64,000 nt of DNA from Chaetoceros tenuissimus (Eukaryota; Bacillariophyta; Thalassiosirophyceae; Chaetocerotales; Chaetocerotaceae). Below the pieces are notes generated by a model. It was not told the origin of the DNA. It ran no database searches and was given only the letters and a program-made list of their open reading frames with translations. The stretch covers positions 372,001-436,000 of the forward strand of contig BLLK01000020.1 in assembly GCA_021927905.1 (NCBI GenBank), in the 5' to 3' direction. A program made the position numbers and the translations under genes. This document shows positions 30,088-39,776 of this stretch, piece after piece; the stretch's first letter is position 1; each line of letters opens with the position of its first letter.

Positions 30088-32454
30088 TTAGACATCGCGT
30101 CCAGATTGCCAACTTTGTTCCACAATACGTCTCATTGGTTTGATGGGATCTCCATCAAATGTTGCAACTTCACGAGGTTTCTTTTCTTCCTCCTTCTTCT
30201 TTTTCTTTCGACGTTGTCTTGGTTTCTTTTCTTGGACATTGATCTTCCAGGATTTAGGTAAATCTCGGAGTTCCATTCTATGCAACGGTTTCTTTCGTCT
30301 AGAATGTTGCAGTGCATGTGCCTCTGCCAATAGTTGTTTCACAGTGTTGGAAGATACTGCTCTTCGGATTTCATCAAATACCAATCCATTCACCAAACCT
30401 TCTTCTGTGCATTTTGTAAATATTTCCGATGCCATTTTGTTACGGATCTTACCTTGTGGAACTAGATTGGCAAAACATTTAATGACCATTCCATGTGTGA
30501 TTGCATCAGGTTTGACAATTGTAGATGATTTCATTTCATCAAATACTTTGACTGCTATACTCATTGCTTGCTTCTTTTCCTTTTCGGGAGTGTAGGCTGA
30601 GAAGGCACATGCGTTGAGAACTGTATTGTATGTGACTGCATTAGGTTTGATCTTTTCATTTCCAGTAGATTCATAGTATTCCAACATCTTTTGAAGAATA
30701 GTGTAAGCTTGTTGTGCCTTGTTGGGTTCTTTGCTCTTGGCCCATACATCCAATACTGTAGAAAAACTAATGACATCTGGTTGGATTGGTTTATCCTTGG
30801 TTTGTAGCATGTGTGTCAATATCAGATCTGCCCTTTGTGCTGATCCTGCTGTATTTCCTTTGGCATATGCTTTGAGTACTTGATTGTACGAACTCGTATT
30901 GGGTTGAATTCTACAAGACGACTCATCATCACAATTGTTCTCAGAGGCAGCTTTTTCCATCTTGACCAAAATCTTTTCTGCATTTCTTCCTGCATTCATG
31001 TGACCTGAATTCGCAATTGCATTAATGACTGAATTGTATGTAATTGTATCCGGAGCAACCTTCTCATCACCCAATCTAGCCTTTTCTTCCATTTCAAATA
31101 ATAATTCTTCTGCTTTTGTACCGGAAATTGGATCCGTTGATCTCGCCCAAGCATCAATGACGGAATTATACAACACAGCATCGGCTTGAAGTTGCTGGGA
31201 GTAAAGAACAACATCATTATCCTCACCATCCTGATCCAACCCTTGTTTCTTTTCTTCCAATTCAATTTTTCGTCGAAAATCATTCATTTTATTCAAAATA
31301 AATTGGGCCCGTTCCGCATTCTCCTTCCCCACCAACCGATCGGTAAATCGACACTTGGCCCAAGCCGAAATGACAGTCGCAAAAGAATAACTCGTCGGTT
31401 GAATACTAGATATCCGTCCATTAGTCCTCATATACTCCATCCGATCTAAAATCACTTCCGCACGTTCTGCAGCAGCCACCGTCCCCTGTTTTGCCCATGC
31501 ATTGAGTACAGCATCACAAGTAATACTCGTCGGTGCAAGTTTTTCATCCATACTTCCATCAGGACGTTCTGCAGCAGTCATCATACGAAATAACAATTCT
31601 TCCGCTTTTTCCGCTGCATTGCGTGTATTACTTTTGGCATAGGCGTCAATCACTTCAGTATACGAAATCACGGAAGGACGTATATCTTCCTCGTCAGTAT
31701 CTTTGTACAATTGTTCCAATTCCATCAACACCTCTAGAGCTTTTGTTGGAGAAGTCAATTTCCCATGTGCACGAATTAAAAGGTTATAATCAATCGTTTT
31801 GGGTTTGTAATCCGAATTGCCTTCTTGATTGTATAAAACAGTGAGACGATCTATATTCTCCAAAGCTTTGGCGATTGCGGTTGTATTCTTGTCTTGAATG
31901 AGTTGTTCGACATCTTGCTGCATTAGAAATTTGAGTTTTTTAATTTGTGCCTTGGTTCGTTGCTTTGGTTTCGATTTACGTTTTCTTTTTGGAGACGACT
32001 CTTTTTCTTTTTGGGTTTCGAGTGTATCTTCATTGAGAATATCAGAGAGGGTATCCGATAGGAGCGATGATACAGGAGTCGCATCTTCTTGTTCATCTTC
32101 TTCAAGTGATTCAATATTTTCATTTAATTCTTGAATAGCTGATTCGATATCACTTTGAACAACTGTCTCTTCTTCTGTCTCTTCTTCCTTTGATTCATGT
32201 TGATGATATTCTTGCAAACGTTCAATCAATTCCATTTTCTTTCCGCCAACTTTGAGACCTCTCGATCGAAGTTCATCTTTCAGCGCAGCCACAGTGAGAC
32301 AAGAATAGTCTACTTTTGATTCTTTTTCAATACTGGATGAATAGAGAGGCGTTATTGAGTCAACTGATCTGGAAATGGAAAAGGTTGGACCTACAAATGC
32401 ATTACATGCATTCAGATAAGTCGATACGATGAAGCTCAGCAATAAGACCCTCAT
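30088..32454 (-). CDS. Plastid-targeted PPR protein with SAP domain
   Basis: The ATG at 32454 gives 788 residues. The N-terminus MRVLLLSFIVSTYLNACNA is a signal peptide, and the next residue is Phe20, matching the diatom 'A-F' plastid-import rule. A SAP-type nucleic-acid-binding motif follows at about 52-84 ('LTVAALKDELRSRGLKVGG'). After an acidic and Lys/Arg-rich linker, a run of at least eight pentatricopeptide units spans about 190-690, with typical 'TYNSVINAxA' and 'ISFSTVLDVWAK' helices. The C-terminus is Lys/Arg-rich. PPR proteins bind organellar RNA in processing, stability or translation. It resembles SAP-containing PPR proteins of plastid nucleoids. The RNA target is unknown. Confidence 0.85.
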   Translation of the reverse strand: MRVLLLSFIVSTYLNACNAFVGPTFSISRSVDSITPLYSSSIEKESKVDYSCLTVAALKDELRSRGLKVGGKKMELIERLQEYHQHESKEEETEEETVVQSDIESAIQELNENIESLEEDEQEDATPVSSLLSDTLSDILNEDTLETQKEKESSPKRKRKSKPKQRTKAQIKKLKFLMQQDVEQLIQDKNTTAIAKALENIDRLTVLYNQEGNSDYKPKTIDYNLLIRAHGKLTSPTKALEVLMELEQLYKDTDEEDIRPSVISYTEVIDAYAKSNTRNAAEKAEELLFRMMTAAERPDGSMDEKLAPTSITCDAVLNAWAKQGTVAAAERAEVILDRMEYMRTNGRISSIQPTSYSFATVISAWAKCRFTDRLVGKENAERAQFILNKMNDFRRKIELEEKKQGLDQDGEDNDVVLYSQQLQADAVLYNSVIDAWARSTDPISGTKAEELLFEMEEKARLGDEKVAPDTITYNSVINAIANSGHMNAGRNAEKILVKMEKAASENNCDDESSCRIQPNTSSYNQVLKAYAKGNTAGSAQRADLILTHMLQTKDKPIQPDVISFSTVLDVWAKSKEPNKAQQAYTILQKMLEYYESTGNEKIKPNAVTYNTVLNACAFSAYTPEKEKKQAMSIAVKVFDEMKSSTIVKPDAITHGMVIKCFANLVPQGKIRNKMASEIFTKCTEEGLVNGLVFDEIRRAVSSNTVKQLLAEAHALQHSRRKKPLHRMELRDLPKSWKINVQEKKPRQRRKKKKKEEEKKPREVATFDGDPIKPMRRIVEQSWQSGRDV

Positions 32455-32840
32455 TTTGATTTTACAAAAAAAGGCTGTCAAGTAGAGAAAAGATTTGTCT
32501 TGCCTTGCTTAAATTCACTTTAGGGTTTAGAATAGATGTTTCTATCTAGAGAGAGTAGTTCATTTAATTATAAAGATACGTAATGTACAAAAAAGATGAG
32601 ATGAAATCAACTTCAATGACGTTCACACGTTTTTGACACCTATTTCTCTGTCTTTCCCCTTCTTTTCTCTTTTGAAGTATCTTTTCATCTTTTCGATCTT
32701 CGATCTTTCATTTTTTTGTTTCCTTTTTCCTTTTCGTGTCGAAAGTCGACAGTTCTAACCGGGAAGTATTATAGTACAAGTACTCATAATACCCTTCAGT
32801 CCATAAAGCTCTATTGAATCTTTACCTACTCATATTTAGC
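32455..32840. promoter_or_regulatory. Promoter region of LRR/ankyrin paralogue 1
   Basis: This 386-bp spacer lies between the PPR gene (minus) and LRR copy 1 (plus). It contains CAATGACGTT near 32624 and TCTCTTTTGAAGTATCTTTT at 32666-32685, about 155 bp before the ATG. The same two blocks recur upstream of the other family members. Confidence 0.6.
32666..32685 (+). promoter_or_regulatory. Family promoter element, copy 1
   Basis: The 20-bp sequence TCTCTTTTGAAGTATCTTTT is identical at four of the five family members and has one change at the fifth. It sits about 155 bp before the start of copy 1, is followed by repeated GATCTTT, and is preceded by a pyrimidine-rich run. A transcription-factor or core-promoter site is the natural reading. 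Confidence 0.6.
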
Positions 32841-33635
32841 ATGAGAGTGCAGACAGAAGAATGGCGGCGGTTCATTCCCGGAGTACGAATGTACAAAGGA
32901 AAGATGACTCTCTTTTACAATGGAGAGAAACTGTGGGATGTTGAGAATGGTAATCCTGTTATCTATGATGAAAAGGAGAGAAACTCGTGGGAAGTCATCA
33001 TCGTTCTACCAGGTGTAGAAGTGATTCATGAGCGGACTTTTGATAGTTGTTTTGAAATTAAGACTGTCATCATGAGTGATTCTGTACGAAGAATTGAAAA
33101 TGAAGCTTTCTATAATTGCTACAGTCTCGAGTTTGTAAAGCTCTCTAGAAATCTCGAATTCATTGGAGAATTTGCATTCGGTTATTGTTCTTCTTTGACT
33201 TCAATATTCATTCCGCCATCCTGTCGAGAGATTGGTGATTACGCATTTGCTAAATGTCATAAGTTGATCATTTTTCAAGTACCTCACCAAACTCAACTTG
33301 GACAACATGTGATTGGTGATACTGAATTGATTGAAGCATCTTCCTTTCCTACCGATGAAGATGGCTTTTATGACAATAATGAGGAAGTGAATGAATGGAT
33401 TAAAAATCACCATGAAAACAATCAATACTCTCTACATCGAGCTTGTGTATCATACAACCCGTTAGATGAAGTGATTTTCGATATTATTAAAAGACAAGGA
33501 CTAAAAGCATTCAAGAAGTCAGATAGAATTGGAGTCACTGCATCGCAATATCTTTCAGAGAATCCATTTGCAGAAATAAAGGAACAAAATATTATCAGAC
33601 GTTACATTCTTGACATGATGGGTGAAGTGATCTAA
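32841..33635 (+). CDS. LRR/ankyrin-like family protein, paralogue 1
   Basis: The 264-residue protein starts at the family-conserved MRVQTEEWRRFIPGVRMY. Residues ~1-55 form a conserved N-terminal module. About 55-165 are BspA/LRR_5-type leucine-rich repeats with 'VETVIM', 'SVRRIENEAFYNC' and 'LEFIGEFAFGYC' units. The last ~80 residues ('SLHRACVSYNPLDEVIFDI', 'GVTASQYLSENP') resemble one or two degenerate ankyrin units. There is no signal peptide in this reading, so it is probably intracellular. A protein-binding role is inferred. It is intronless, as are all copies. Confidence 0.85.
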   Translation: MRVQTEEWRRFIPGVRMYKGKMTLFYNGEKLWDVENGNPVIYDEKERNSWEVIIVLPGVEVIHERTFDSCFEIKTVIMSDSVRRIENEAFYNCYSLEFVKLSRNLEFIGEFAFGYCSSLTSIFIPPSCREIGDYAFAKCHKLIIFQVPHQTQLGQHVIGDTELIEASSFPTDEDGFYDNNEEVNEWIKNHHENNQYSLHRACVSYNPLDEVIFDIIKRQGLKAFKKSDRIGVTASQYLSENPFAEIKEQNIIRRYILDMMGEVI

Positions 33636-33954
33636 ATGATGGTTGTAACAACTTGGATAGTTTGAACTACAAATAAAATTCTATTTATTATTTCCAGCTG
33701 CTTGGATTTCAATCCTAGATTCTATTTGCGTAATCATAAAGATATATTCGCATTTTAATGATTGATCCAATGACGTTTGCGACACCTATTCCTCTCTTCT
33801 TTCCTTTCCTCTCTCTTTTGAAGTATCTTTTCAGATTTATGGATATTGGATCTTTCCATCTTTCTCATGTCAAATGAGAATACAAGTATTACTCATACTG
33901 GCACTACCCTTCAGTCTCAATCTCTTCATTGGATCTATTGAATATATTGAAGTG
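33636..33954. promoter_or_regulatory. Promoter region of LRR/ankyrin paralogue 2
   Basis: These 319 bp hold CCAATGACGTTTGCGACACC near 33766 and the family 20-mer at 33812-33831, followed by GGATCTTTCCATC. The order matches copy 1, with a shorter distance to the ATG (about 123 bp). Confidence 0.6.
33812..33831 (+). promoter_or_regulatory. Family promoter element, copy 2
   Basis: TCTCTTTTGAAGTATCTTTT is identical to the copy-1 element and lies about 123 bp before the family-conserved ATG at 33955. Confidence 0.6.
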
Positions 33955-34764
33955 ATGAGGGTTCAGACGGAAGAATGGCGGAGATTCATCCCGGGAGTGA
34001 GAATGTACAAAGGAAAGAAGACTTTCTTTTACAACGGAGAGAAACTTTATGATGAAGAGAATGAGGAGCCTCTCATCTACGATTGGAAAGAGAGAGATTC
34101 TTGGCAGGTCATCATTGTACTTCCCGGAGTGGAAGTGATTTCTAAACTTGCTATCTGGGACTGTAATAATGTAGAGACTGTCATCATGACCGATTCTGTA
34201 CGAAGAATTGAAGATGGAGCTTTCTGGCGTTGCTGGAGTCTCGAAAATGTTCGACTTTCAATAAACCTTGAGCACATTGGAGATTGTACATTCAGTGCAT
34301 GTTACTCTCTGACTTCAATCTTCATTCCGCCATCCTGTAGAAAGATTGGCGAATGCGCATTTCATGGTTGTGAAAAGCTGATCATCTTACAAATACCTCA
34401 ACACACTGAACTTGGTGAATATGTTATTGAACGTACAGCATTGATGAAAGCATCTCCATTTACAACTGATAGCTTGGGAGGTTATGAAGTCAATGATGCA
34501 ATACATCATGAGGAAGTGAATGACTGGATTAAAAACCGGCATGCGGATGATGAATTCTCTTTGCATCGAGCTTGTTCCTCATACAACCCATTGGATGAAG
34601 TCATTTTCGATATAGTGAAAAGACAAGGACTAAAAGCCTTCAAGAAACAAGATAGTGTTGGAGTTACTGCATCACGATATTTATCAGAAAATCCATATAC
34701 TGAAATAAAAGAGCAAAATATGATCAAACGTTATATTCTTGATATGATGGGTGGAGCGATCTAA
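33955..34764 (+). CDS. LRR/ankyrin-like family protein, paralogue 2
   Basis: The start at 33955 is the family-conserved MRVQTEEWRRF and gives 269 residues. An in-frame ATG at 33874 would add 27 mostly hydrophobic residues (MRIQVLLILALPFSLNLF...). Because other copies lack an ATG there, I treat it as 5' UTR, although it could make a signal-anchored form. The LRR_5 core has 'RRIEDGAFWRC', 'LEHIGDCTFSAC' and 'CRKIGECAFHGC'. The C-terminal ankyrin-like part has 'SLHRACSSYNPLDEVIFDIV'. Role unknown, probably protein binding. Confidence 0.85.
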   Translation: MRVQTEEWRRFIPGVRMYKGKKTFFYNGEKLYDEENEEPLIYDWKERDSWQVIIVLPGVEVISKLAIWDCNNVETVIMTDSVRRIEDGAFWRCWSLENVRLSINLEHIGDCTFSACYSLTSIFIPPSCRKIGECAFHGCEKLIILQIPQHTELGEYVIERTALMKASPFTTDSLGGYEVNDAIHHEEVNDWIKNRHADDEFSLHRACSSYNPLDEVIFDIVKRQGLKAFKKQDSVGVTASRYLSENPYTEIKEQNMIKRYILDMMGGAI

Positions 34765-35086
34765 CTTCGGTTCTATCAACTATCTGAACTAAAAACAAAT
34801 TTATTCGTACATTTCATATGTCAAAGCTATAATCTATGTACATTTCCATGTTAAAGATGGGTCCGTCACTATTGAAATTAGTAAAATCAATCCAATGACG
34901 CCCGTTTTTCATGACAATTCTTACTTTCTCTTCTCCTTTTTCTCTCTTTTGAAGTATCTTTTCTGCGATCTCTCAATTTTTTCATTTAGACCATTTAGAC
35001 TACTTTTTAGTTGATGCCATTGCAATCAATACAGAGTTCCAAAAGATATCTACTAAGCCATTACATGAGCATTCCTAATATATACA
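34765..35086. promoter_or_regulatory. Promoter region of LRR/ankyrin paralogue 3
   Basis: These 322 bp include CCAATGACGCCCG near 34893 and the family 20-mer at 34943-34962, about 124 bp before the ATG. The promoter resembles those of the other copies much more closely than the coding sequence does. Confidence 0.6.
34943..34962 (+). promoter_or_regulatory. Family promoter element, copy 3
   Basis: TCTCTTTTGAAGTATCTTTT is identical to copies 1 and 2, although the gene it precedes is a strongly diverged family member. Confidence 0.6.
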
Positions 35087-35941
35087 ATGAGATTTGCACG
35101 TGTTGATGGTCTAATGACTCTCTTTTACGACGGGTCGGCAGACCAAGTCTACAATCAGTTACTTGCAAGTCAACTCGATCACGCATTTATGTACTACCAA
35201 GATTACGAAAATGATGAGGCATTTCTGGAGGAGTGTGTATTCAAATATCCTATTGAACGCATGACAGAGGCAGTTCTAAAATACTGGAGAAACCTTTTCA
35301 AAATAGAACAGCTAATCATCTTGGAAGGAGTGACGGAAATTCCAGAAAACACATTTTTTGGATGTGTCAACCTCAAGCGAGTCATCTTTGCCAATACAGT
35401 CAGAAGAATTGAAAAATGTGCTTTTATGTACTGTTATAGGCTTGCTTGTATAAAACTTTCTACTGCATTGGAATACATTGGAGTTTGTGCATTTGATTCT
35501 TGTGATATTTATAGCGTATATATTCCTCCAAGTTGTAGAGAAATCTGCGACCACTCATTTGCATGGAATTTTGACTTGGAAATCTTTCATGTTCCGCAAC
35601 AGACTCTGCTTGGTGAATGTATTATGATTGGTTCGTCATTGCTAAGTCATTCATCTTTTGAAGAATATGAGATAGAATATGAGAGTGAAGAAACTATCAA
35701 CCCTTGGATCAAGAATATCAATGACGAAGAGGAGTATGCTCTACATCGAGCTTGCTTGTCGTATCATCCATTGAAAGAAATCATTTTTGCCATCGTCAAC
35801 GAGAAAGGACTTGGATGTTTTACTGAGAAGAATGATGTTGGTATCAGCCCTTCCGAGTACTTGAAAGAAAATCCGTATACAGAGCTGACTGAGAAGGAAA
35901 TTATTCATGATTACATCATGAGCAAAATGTGTCCAGTTTAG
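35087..35941 (+). CDS. Diverged LRR/ankyrin-like family protein, paralogue 3
   Basis: The 284-residue protein lacks the MRVQTEEW block and starts MRFARVDGLMTLFYDG, aligning with the 'KTLFYNGEKL' part of its relatives. It keeps the LRR_5 units ('RRIEKCAFMYC', 'LEYIGVCAFDSC', 'CREICDHSFAW') and the C-terminal module ('ALHRACLSYHPLKEIIFAIV', 'GISPSEYLKENPYTEL'). A longer acidic insert lies at about 20-70. Sequence outside these anchors differs widely from the other four, so it is an older paralogue, although its promoter element is unchanged. Confidence 0.82.
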   Translation: MRFARVDGLMTLFYDGSADQVYNQLLASQLDHAFMYYQDYENDEAFLEECVFKYPIERMTEAVLKYWRNLFKIEQLIILEGVTEIPENTFFGCVNLKRVIFANTVRRIEKCAFMYCYRLACIKLSTALEYIGVCAFDSCDIYSVYIPPSCREICDHSFAWNFDLEIFHVPQQTLLGECIMIGSSLLSHSSFEEYEIEYESEETINPWIKNINDEEEYALHRACLSYHPLKEIIFAIVNEKGLGCFTEKNDVGISPSEYLKENPYTELTEKEIIHDYIMSKMCPV

Positions 35942-36416
35942 TATAGAAATCTTTGGATTGTTGTATTGTTGTCTCTTCCCTCAAAGTATCTATTAGTGCA
36001 ATAGATGCATGATAAACTAGAACCAAAGAAATCTCACATGGATATTATTCCGTCGTCAGTGTGCTGCCTATCACTTCCTATCTTCTTCCCAATCTCCCAA
36101 TCCAACAAATCCGAAAGAAGATCTTATCTACTATGAACAGCTGTTTCGGATCAGCGAGATGTTCGATGAGCTTCTAGTGGGAACAGCTTTAGATGACACA
36201 TCTCTCTCTTCACTTTATTCGCAACATCAACAATAGAAGGTATTCATCACCTCGTTATAATTCTGATTGATTGACGACTCGTAAAAAGAGAGATAGAGAG
36301 ACTATTCTGAAGTCATACATATTTAGAAGAATCGACTGGAAAGACTCAACAAGACACATTACACAAGAAAGCATTCCAAGAAAGACACATCACTCTCGAA
36401 CAGCCATCACTTGAAA
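35942..36416. other. Intergenic region before the dioxygenase-like gene
   Basis: This 475-bp stretch contains the 3' end of LRR copy 3 and the promoter of the cupin gene. The family 20-mer is absent. Nothing else was recognised. Confidence 0.35.
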
Positions 36417-38036
36417 ATGAAAATTCCGAAAGTGTCAATCATTCAATATGTGTTGACAGTCTCTACTGCCAATGTTTTTACTAATAGTAACAGTTATTCT
36501 GGTCAAGTATCAGCATTCAGTTTCACTCCTTCCTTGTTCAGGTTCAATCTAAAGGAAGTTGGCAGCAATCAGGGTTGGATGCAAACTGCACTAAAGATGG
36601 CAAATCTGGATCCAGAATTCTATCGACGCCGCAGAGAAACAAAGAATATTAATGATTGTGTACAGCTAGACGATGATGACAATCAAGAAGCCTTTAACGC
36701 ACTTGGGGATCTCGCAATCGAAGGTCAAGGTGCTGTGGGTTTCAAATTTGTAATGGATGACAATGCCAAAGAAGTTCGATTTCGCTTTGATCCTGCTAAA
36801 GGTAATGATATTGACAGTGGTGAATCAAGTCCTCATCCAATCTTCCACACAATTAGCAATGAAAAGGGGTGGGTCATAACGGATCTTGTCACATGCGAAG
36901 AGTTAGCTGGGCCAGTTTATGATGATCGTGGCCTACCCTTGCTCAATCCTGGTAGAAACCAAACATTTTGGATGTCGTTTGATAAAGAAAATTTATCTAT
37001 CAAGGGTGGAAGTGGTTACATGCTTACTGCCCTGCAATTGGTAGAAAAGAGATTTGAAGAACCGCAAGACGTATACAACCAAACTGTGCATGAAAAGAAA
37101 TTGAAGGAGTATCAAAACAAGTATGGGAAGATATCAAAATATTCCATGGACCCATCTTCCATCAAGCAGGATGAGGACGGATGCAAAATTGTTGAGTTGA
37201 TAACATCAAAGTATCCAATTACTCAGGATCTCCCGCCCATTGTAAAGGACCATCAAGATATCACATTGGAGGATCTTGATACAAGAACTGCCATCTCTAT
37301 TAAAGAATTATCACCTGAGTGTCAGAGGCTTTACGAGAATGTAGCTGGAGCGAGCATAAAAATCAGCCCGCCTGACTTTCCAGACTTTGCGCAAGCAATT
37401 GACTACTCCATCAACTTTGGGTTTTGTAAAGAAACTCTAGCTAGGAAAGCACAGGGTGAATTTGAAGGGGGTAAAAGCGACTATGATGCCAACCAGGCAT
37501 ACCTTCGTGTTACTTTGGGATCTAATTTAGGCGATAGTCCTGGTATCCCTTATGTTATGGAAATTTGGCCCGCTGGATGCTATAGTCCTATTCATGATCA
37601 TAGCCAAGCAAATGCCATCATCAAGGTTCTTCATGGATCACTTACAACTCGCTGGTTTGAAAGTCTTGACCGTGTACAACAACAGAAAGAATTATTAACA
37701 TCTACTTGTAACCCAGTACCATATAAGCAAGCAGTGATATCCGAAGGGGATGTTACATGGCTTGACGATAGGCAGTTCCAAACACATCAACTGTTTAATC
37801 ATAACGTTGATGGAACGGCATGTATTACGATTCAATGTTACATGTACAATAATCGGGATGTATCTCATTATGAGAACTTTGATTACATCGGTGGCACTGA
37901 TAATGAGATTATCGGATTTGTGCCAAATTCAGATTGGGATTATGAGTGTTTCAAACAGCTACTGAAAGAAGAATTTTCGAAATATAAGGAAAATGCTGCA
38001 CCTGTACCTGATTTAAAACCCAGAGGCGGCACATAG
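36417..38036 (+). CDS. Cysteine-dioxygenase-like cupin protein with long N-terminal extension
   Basis: The ATG at 36417 gives 539 residues. The C-terminal ~210 residues look like a cysteine dioxygenase type I domain: 'WPAGCYSPIHDHSQANAIIKVL' in outline supplies the two iron-binding His (393 and 395) and the 'SPIHDH' signature. A later 'HQLFNH' supplies candidates for the third His. Known members oxidise cysteine or small thiols to sulfinates using Fe(II). The ~330-residue N-terminal part is not recognised and is far longer than animal enzymes (about 200 residues). A hydrophobic segment near residues 5-20 could be a weak targeting signal. Substrate is uncertain. Confidence 0.72.
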   Translation: MKIPKVSIIQYVLTVSTANVFTNSNSYSGQVSAFSFTPSLFRFNLKEVGSNQGWMQTALKMANLDPEFYRRRRETKNINDCVQLDDDDNQEAFNALGDLAIEGQGAVGFKFVMDDNAKEVRFRFDPAKGNDIDSGESSPHPIFHTISNEKGWVITDLVTCEELAGPVYDDRGLPLLNPGRNQTFWMSFDKENLSIKGGSGYMLTALQLVEKRFEEPQDVYNQTVHEKKLKEYQNKYGKISKYSMDPSSIKQDEDGCKIVELITSKYPITQDLPPIVKDHQDITLEDLDTRTAISIKELSPECQRLYENVAGASIKISPPDFPDFAQAIDYSINFGFCKETLARKAQGEFEGGKSDYDANQAYLRVTLGSNLGDSPGIPYVMEIWPAGCYSPIHDHSQANAIIKVLHGSLTTRWFESLDRVQQQKELLTSTCNPVPYKQAVISEGDVTWLDDRQFQTHQLFNHNVDGTACITIQCYMYNNRDVSHYENFDYIGGTDNEIIGFVPNSDWDYECFKQLLKEEFSKYKENAAPVPDLKPRGGT

Positions 38037-38492
38037 GTGGTACATAGGTAGACGATGACGATTACCCAGATATTGATGACATGGAAGGAGGATTCTCACC
38101 TCGTGATCAGAAACGAGAAAATAAAATTTAATTGCAAAAGGTGAGAAGAAGTGTTCTAAAGCTTTGGTAAGAGAGCTAATATTATTATTCTGAAAAATGA
38201 AAAATCAAGTGTGAAGTCATGGAAACGAAGGAATTTAGAGAGGAGGAAAAGGTTCAGTCGCAAGGACAGAAGAACATATAAAAATGATTTCATCAACTTC
38301 TTTTTCTACTGTATGAATTGAAAGACCAATTCACGAGTTTCCTAGATTTTCCAATGACAAACATCATTCTCATTGTAGGCTATTTATGGAAAGAGCCTAA
38401 TTTCGAAGGGATATCTTTTTCTTTCCAAGTTATCTAAAAAAGCAAATGAATGATATAAATTTGAATATGTAACCATATGAGGAATTGAAAGC
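38037..38492. other. Intergenic region, no feature recognised
   Basis: These 456 bp separate two plus-strand genes. GGCGGCACATAGGTGGTACATAGGTAG at the start is a short direct repeat around the upstream stop codon. No RNA gene, conserved promoter element or coding frame of substance was seen. Confidence 0.35.
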
Positions 38493-39776
38493 ATGAGTAA
38501 TCTAATGTACTCCACGTTATCAAGATCTTCTGTACTCATAACATCACGAGCAAAGAGACCTTTCTCCTCATTTCTTCTTTCAACAAACAAATCATCGCCG
38601 TCTCAAGCTTTGTTTCCACATGTAGAAGATTCAATGCATAACAGAAAAAGTAAGCTACAATATCCAATCAGGTCATTGAGTACGGATGAAAGCGCGAACG
38701 ATCTACTTAAAAATCTAGATTTCAAATGGACCAAAATCAATCCTGAACCCGATTCAAAATATGGTCTACCCTGCGAAAGATCCTCGCATGGTCTCTCTAT
38801 ACTCAAGAATGGCTCACTTTTGATTCTACATGGTGGAGAACAAATTGCTAGAACTCCATTAGACAATTCGCAAATGACTTGGGCTGCACAACAAACAAAA
38901 GATGGGACATGGCATTGGAAATTGATTTCGACACTTGAATCTATTGGTTTGAATCCCCCCCCACGTGTAGCGCATGCTCAAGCTGTATACAAAGATTCCG
39001 TGTATTTATTTGGCGGTAGACAAGGTGTTGCAATGGAAGAAAGTGCACTTTCTGATTTATGGCGATTGGATTGTACCAATGATACTTTTACATGGCACAA
39101 AATTCAACCAGATGGTGATGATGTCCCTGAAGCGAGATCATTTCATCAAATGATTAGTGTCGGTTCATCATTGTATATATTTGGTGGTTGCGGTGAAAAT
39201 GGTAGACTTGCAGATCTTCATAGATACGATATTGAAGCAAATACGTGGCATACGCTACCATCGTCGAGTCTTTTAGAGGGTAGAGGAGGTGCTAATTTGA
39301 TGACATTTGATTCTAGCAAGTATATAGGAGTCACTGCAGGCTTTTGTGGTCGAGAAGCCAATGATGGACATTTGTTTGATGTTGCAAAAGGTTCATGGCA
39401 AAATATTGGCATCAATGACAGACTGAATGGATTGAGACCTAGAAGCGTTTGCATAAATGCAAGTTTTCCATCCATGGACATGTCCCTTATATTCGGAGGA
39501 GAAGTAGATCCAAGCGAAAAAGGACATGAGGGTGCAGGAGGTTTTGAAAATGATTTAGTCATTTTAGATGAAAATACTGCAACGTATCAAGCTACGTTGG
39601 TGGCTCCAGCTTCTTCTTCAGAGTCGTGGCCGGAAACGAGAGGATGGTCGGATGGAGATTCTATAGAAAACGGAGGCAGGTCAGCGCAGTTGTATGTTTA
39701 TGGTGGTTTAGCAGGAGATGACAATTCTCCTAAAAGATTGAATGACTTGTGGTGCTTGGATGTGAGAAAAAGTTGA
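38493..39776 (+). CDS. Kelch-repeat beta-propeller protein, probably organellar
   Basis: The 427-residue protein starts at the ATG at 38493. The first ~70 residues are Ser/Arg/Lys-rich with few acids ('SRSSVLITSRAKRPFSSFLL'), suggesting a mitochondrial or plastid transit peptide. Kelch blades follow, with the double-glycine strands 'LLILHGGEQ', 'VYLFGGRQG', 'LYIFGGCGENG', 'SLIFGGEV' and 'LYVYGGLAGDD' and the partner motif 'LWRLDxxxxxxTWHKI'. Six or so blades would form a closed propeller. Such proteins bind other proteins, and in plants some steer thiocyanate formation. No enzyme role can be assigned. Confidence 0.78.
   Translation: MSNLMYSTLSRSSVLITSRAKRPFSSFLLSTNKSSPSQALFPHVEDSMHNRKSKLQYPIRSLSTDESANDLLKNLDFKWTKINPEPDSKYGLPCERSSHGLSILKNGSLLILHGGEQIARTPLDNSQMTWAAQQTKDGTWHWKLISTLESIGLNPPPRVAHAQAVYKDSVYLFGGRQGVAMEESALSDLWRLDCTNDTFTWHKIQPDGDDVPEARSFHQMISVGSSLYIFGGCGENGRLADLHRYDIEANTWHTLPSSSLLEGRGGANLMTFDSSKYIGVTAGFCGREANDGHLFDVAKGSWQNIGINDRLNGLRPRSVCINASFPSMDMSLIFGGEVDPSEKGHEGAGGFENDLVILDENTATYQATLVAPASSSESWPETRGWSDGDSIENGGRSAQLYVYGGLAGDDNSPKRLNDLWCLDVRKS

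Noticed and set aside
33874-33954. Upstream ATG giving LRR copy 2 a hydrophobic leader
   Set aside because: The other intact copies start at MRVQTEEW and have no matching ATG; the leader sequence is not conserved.
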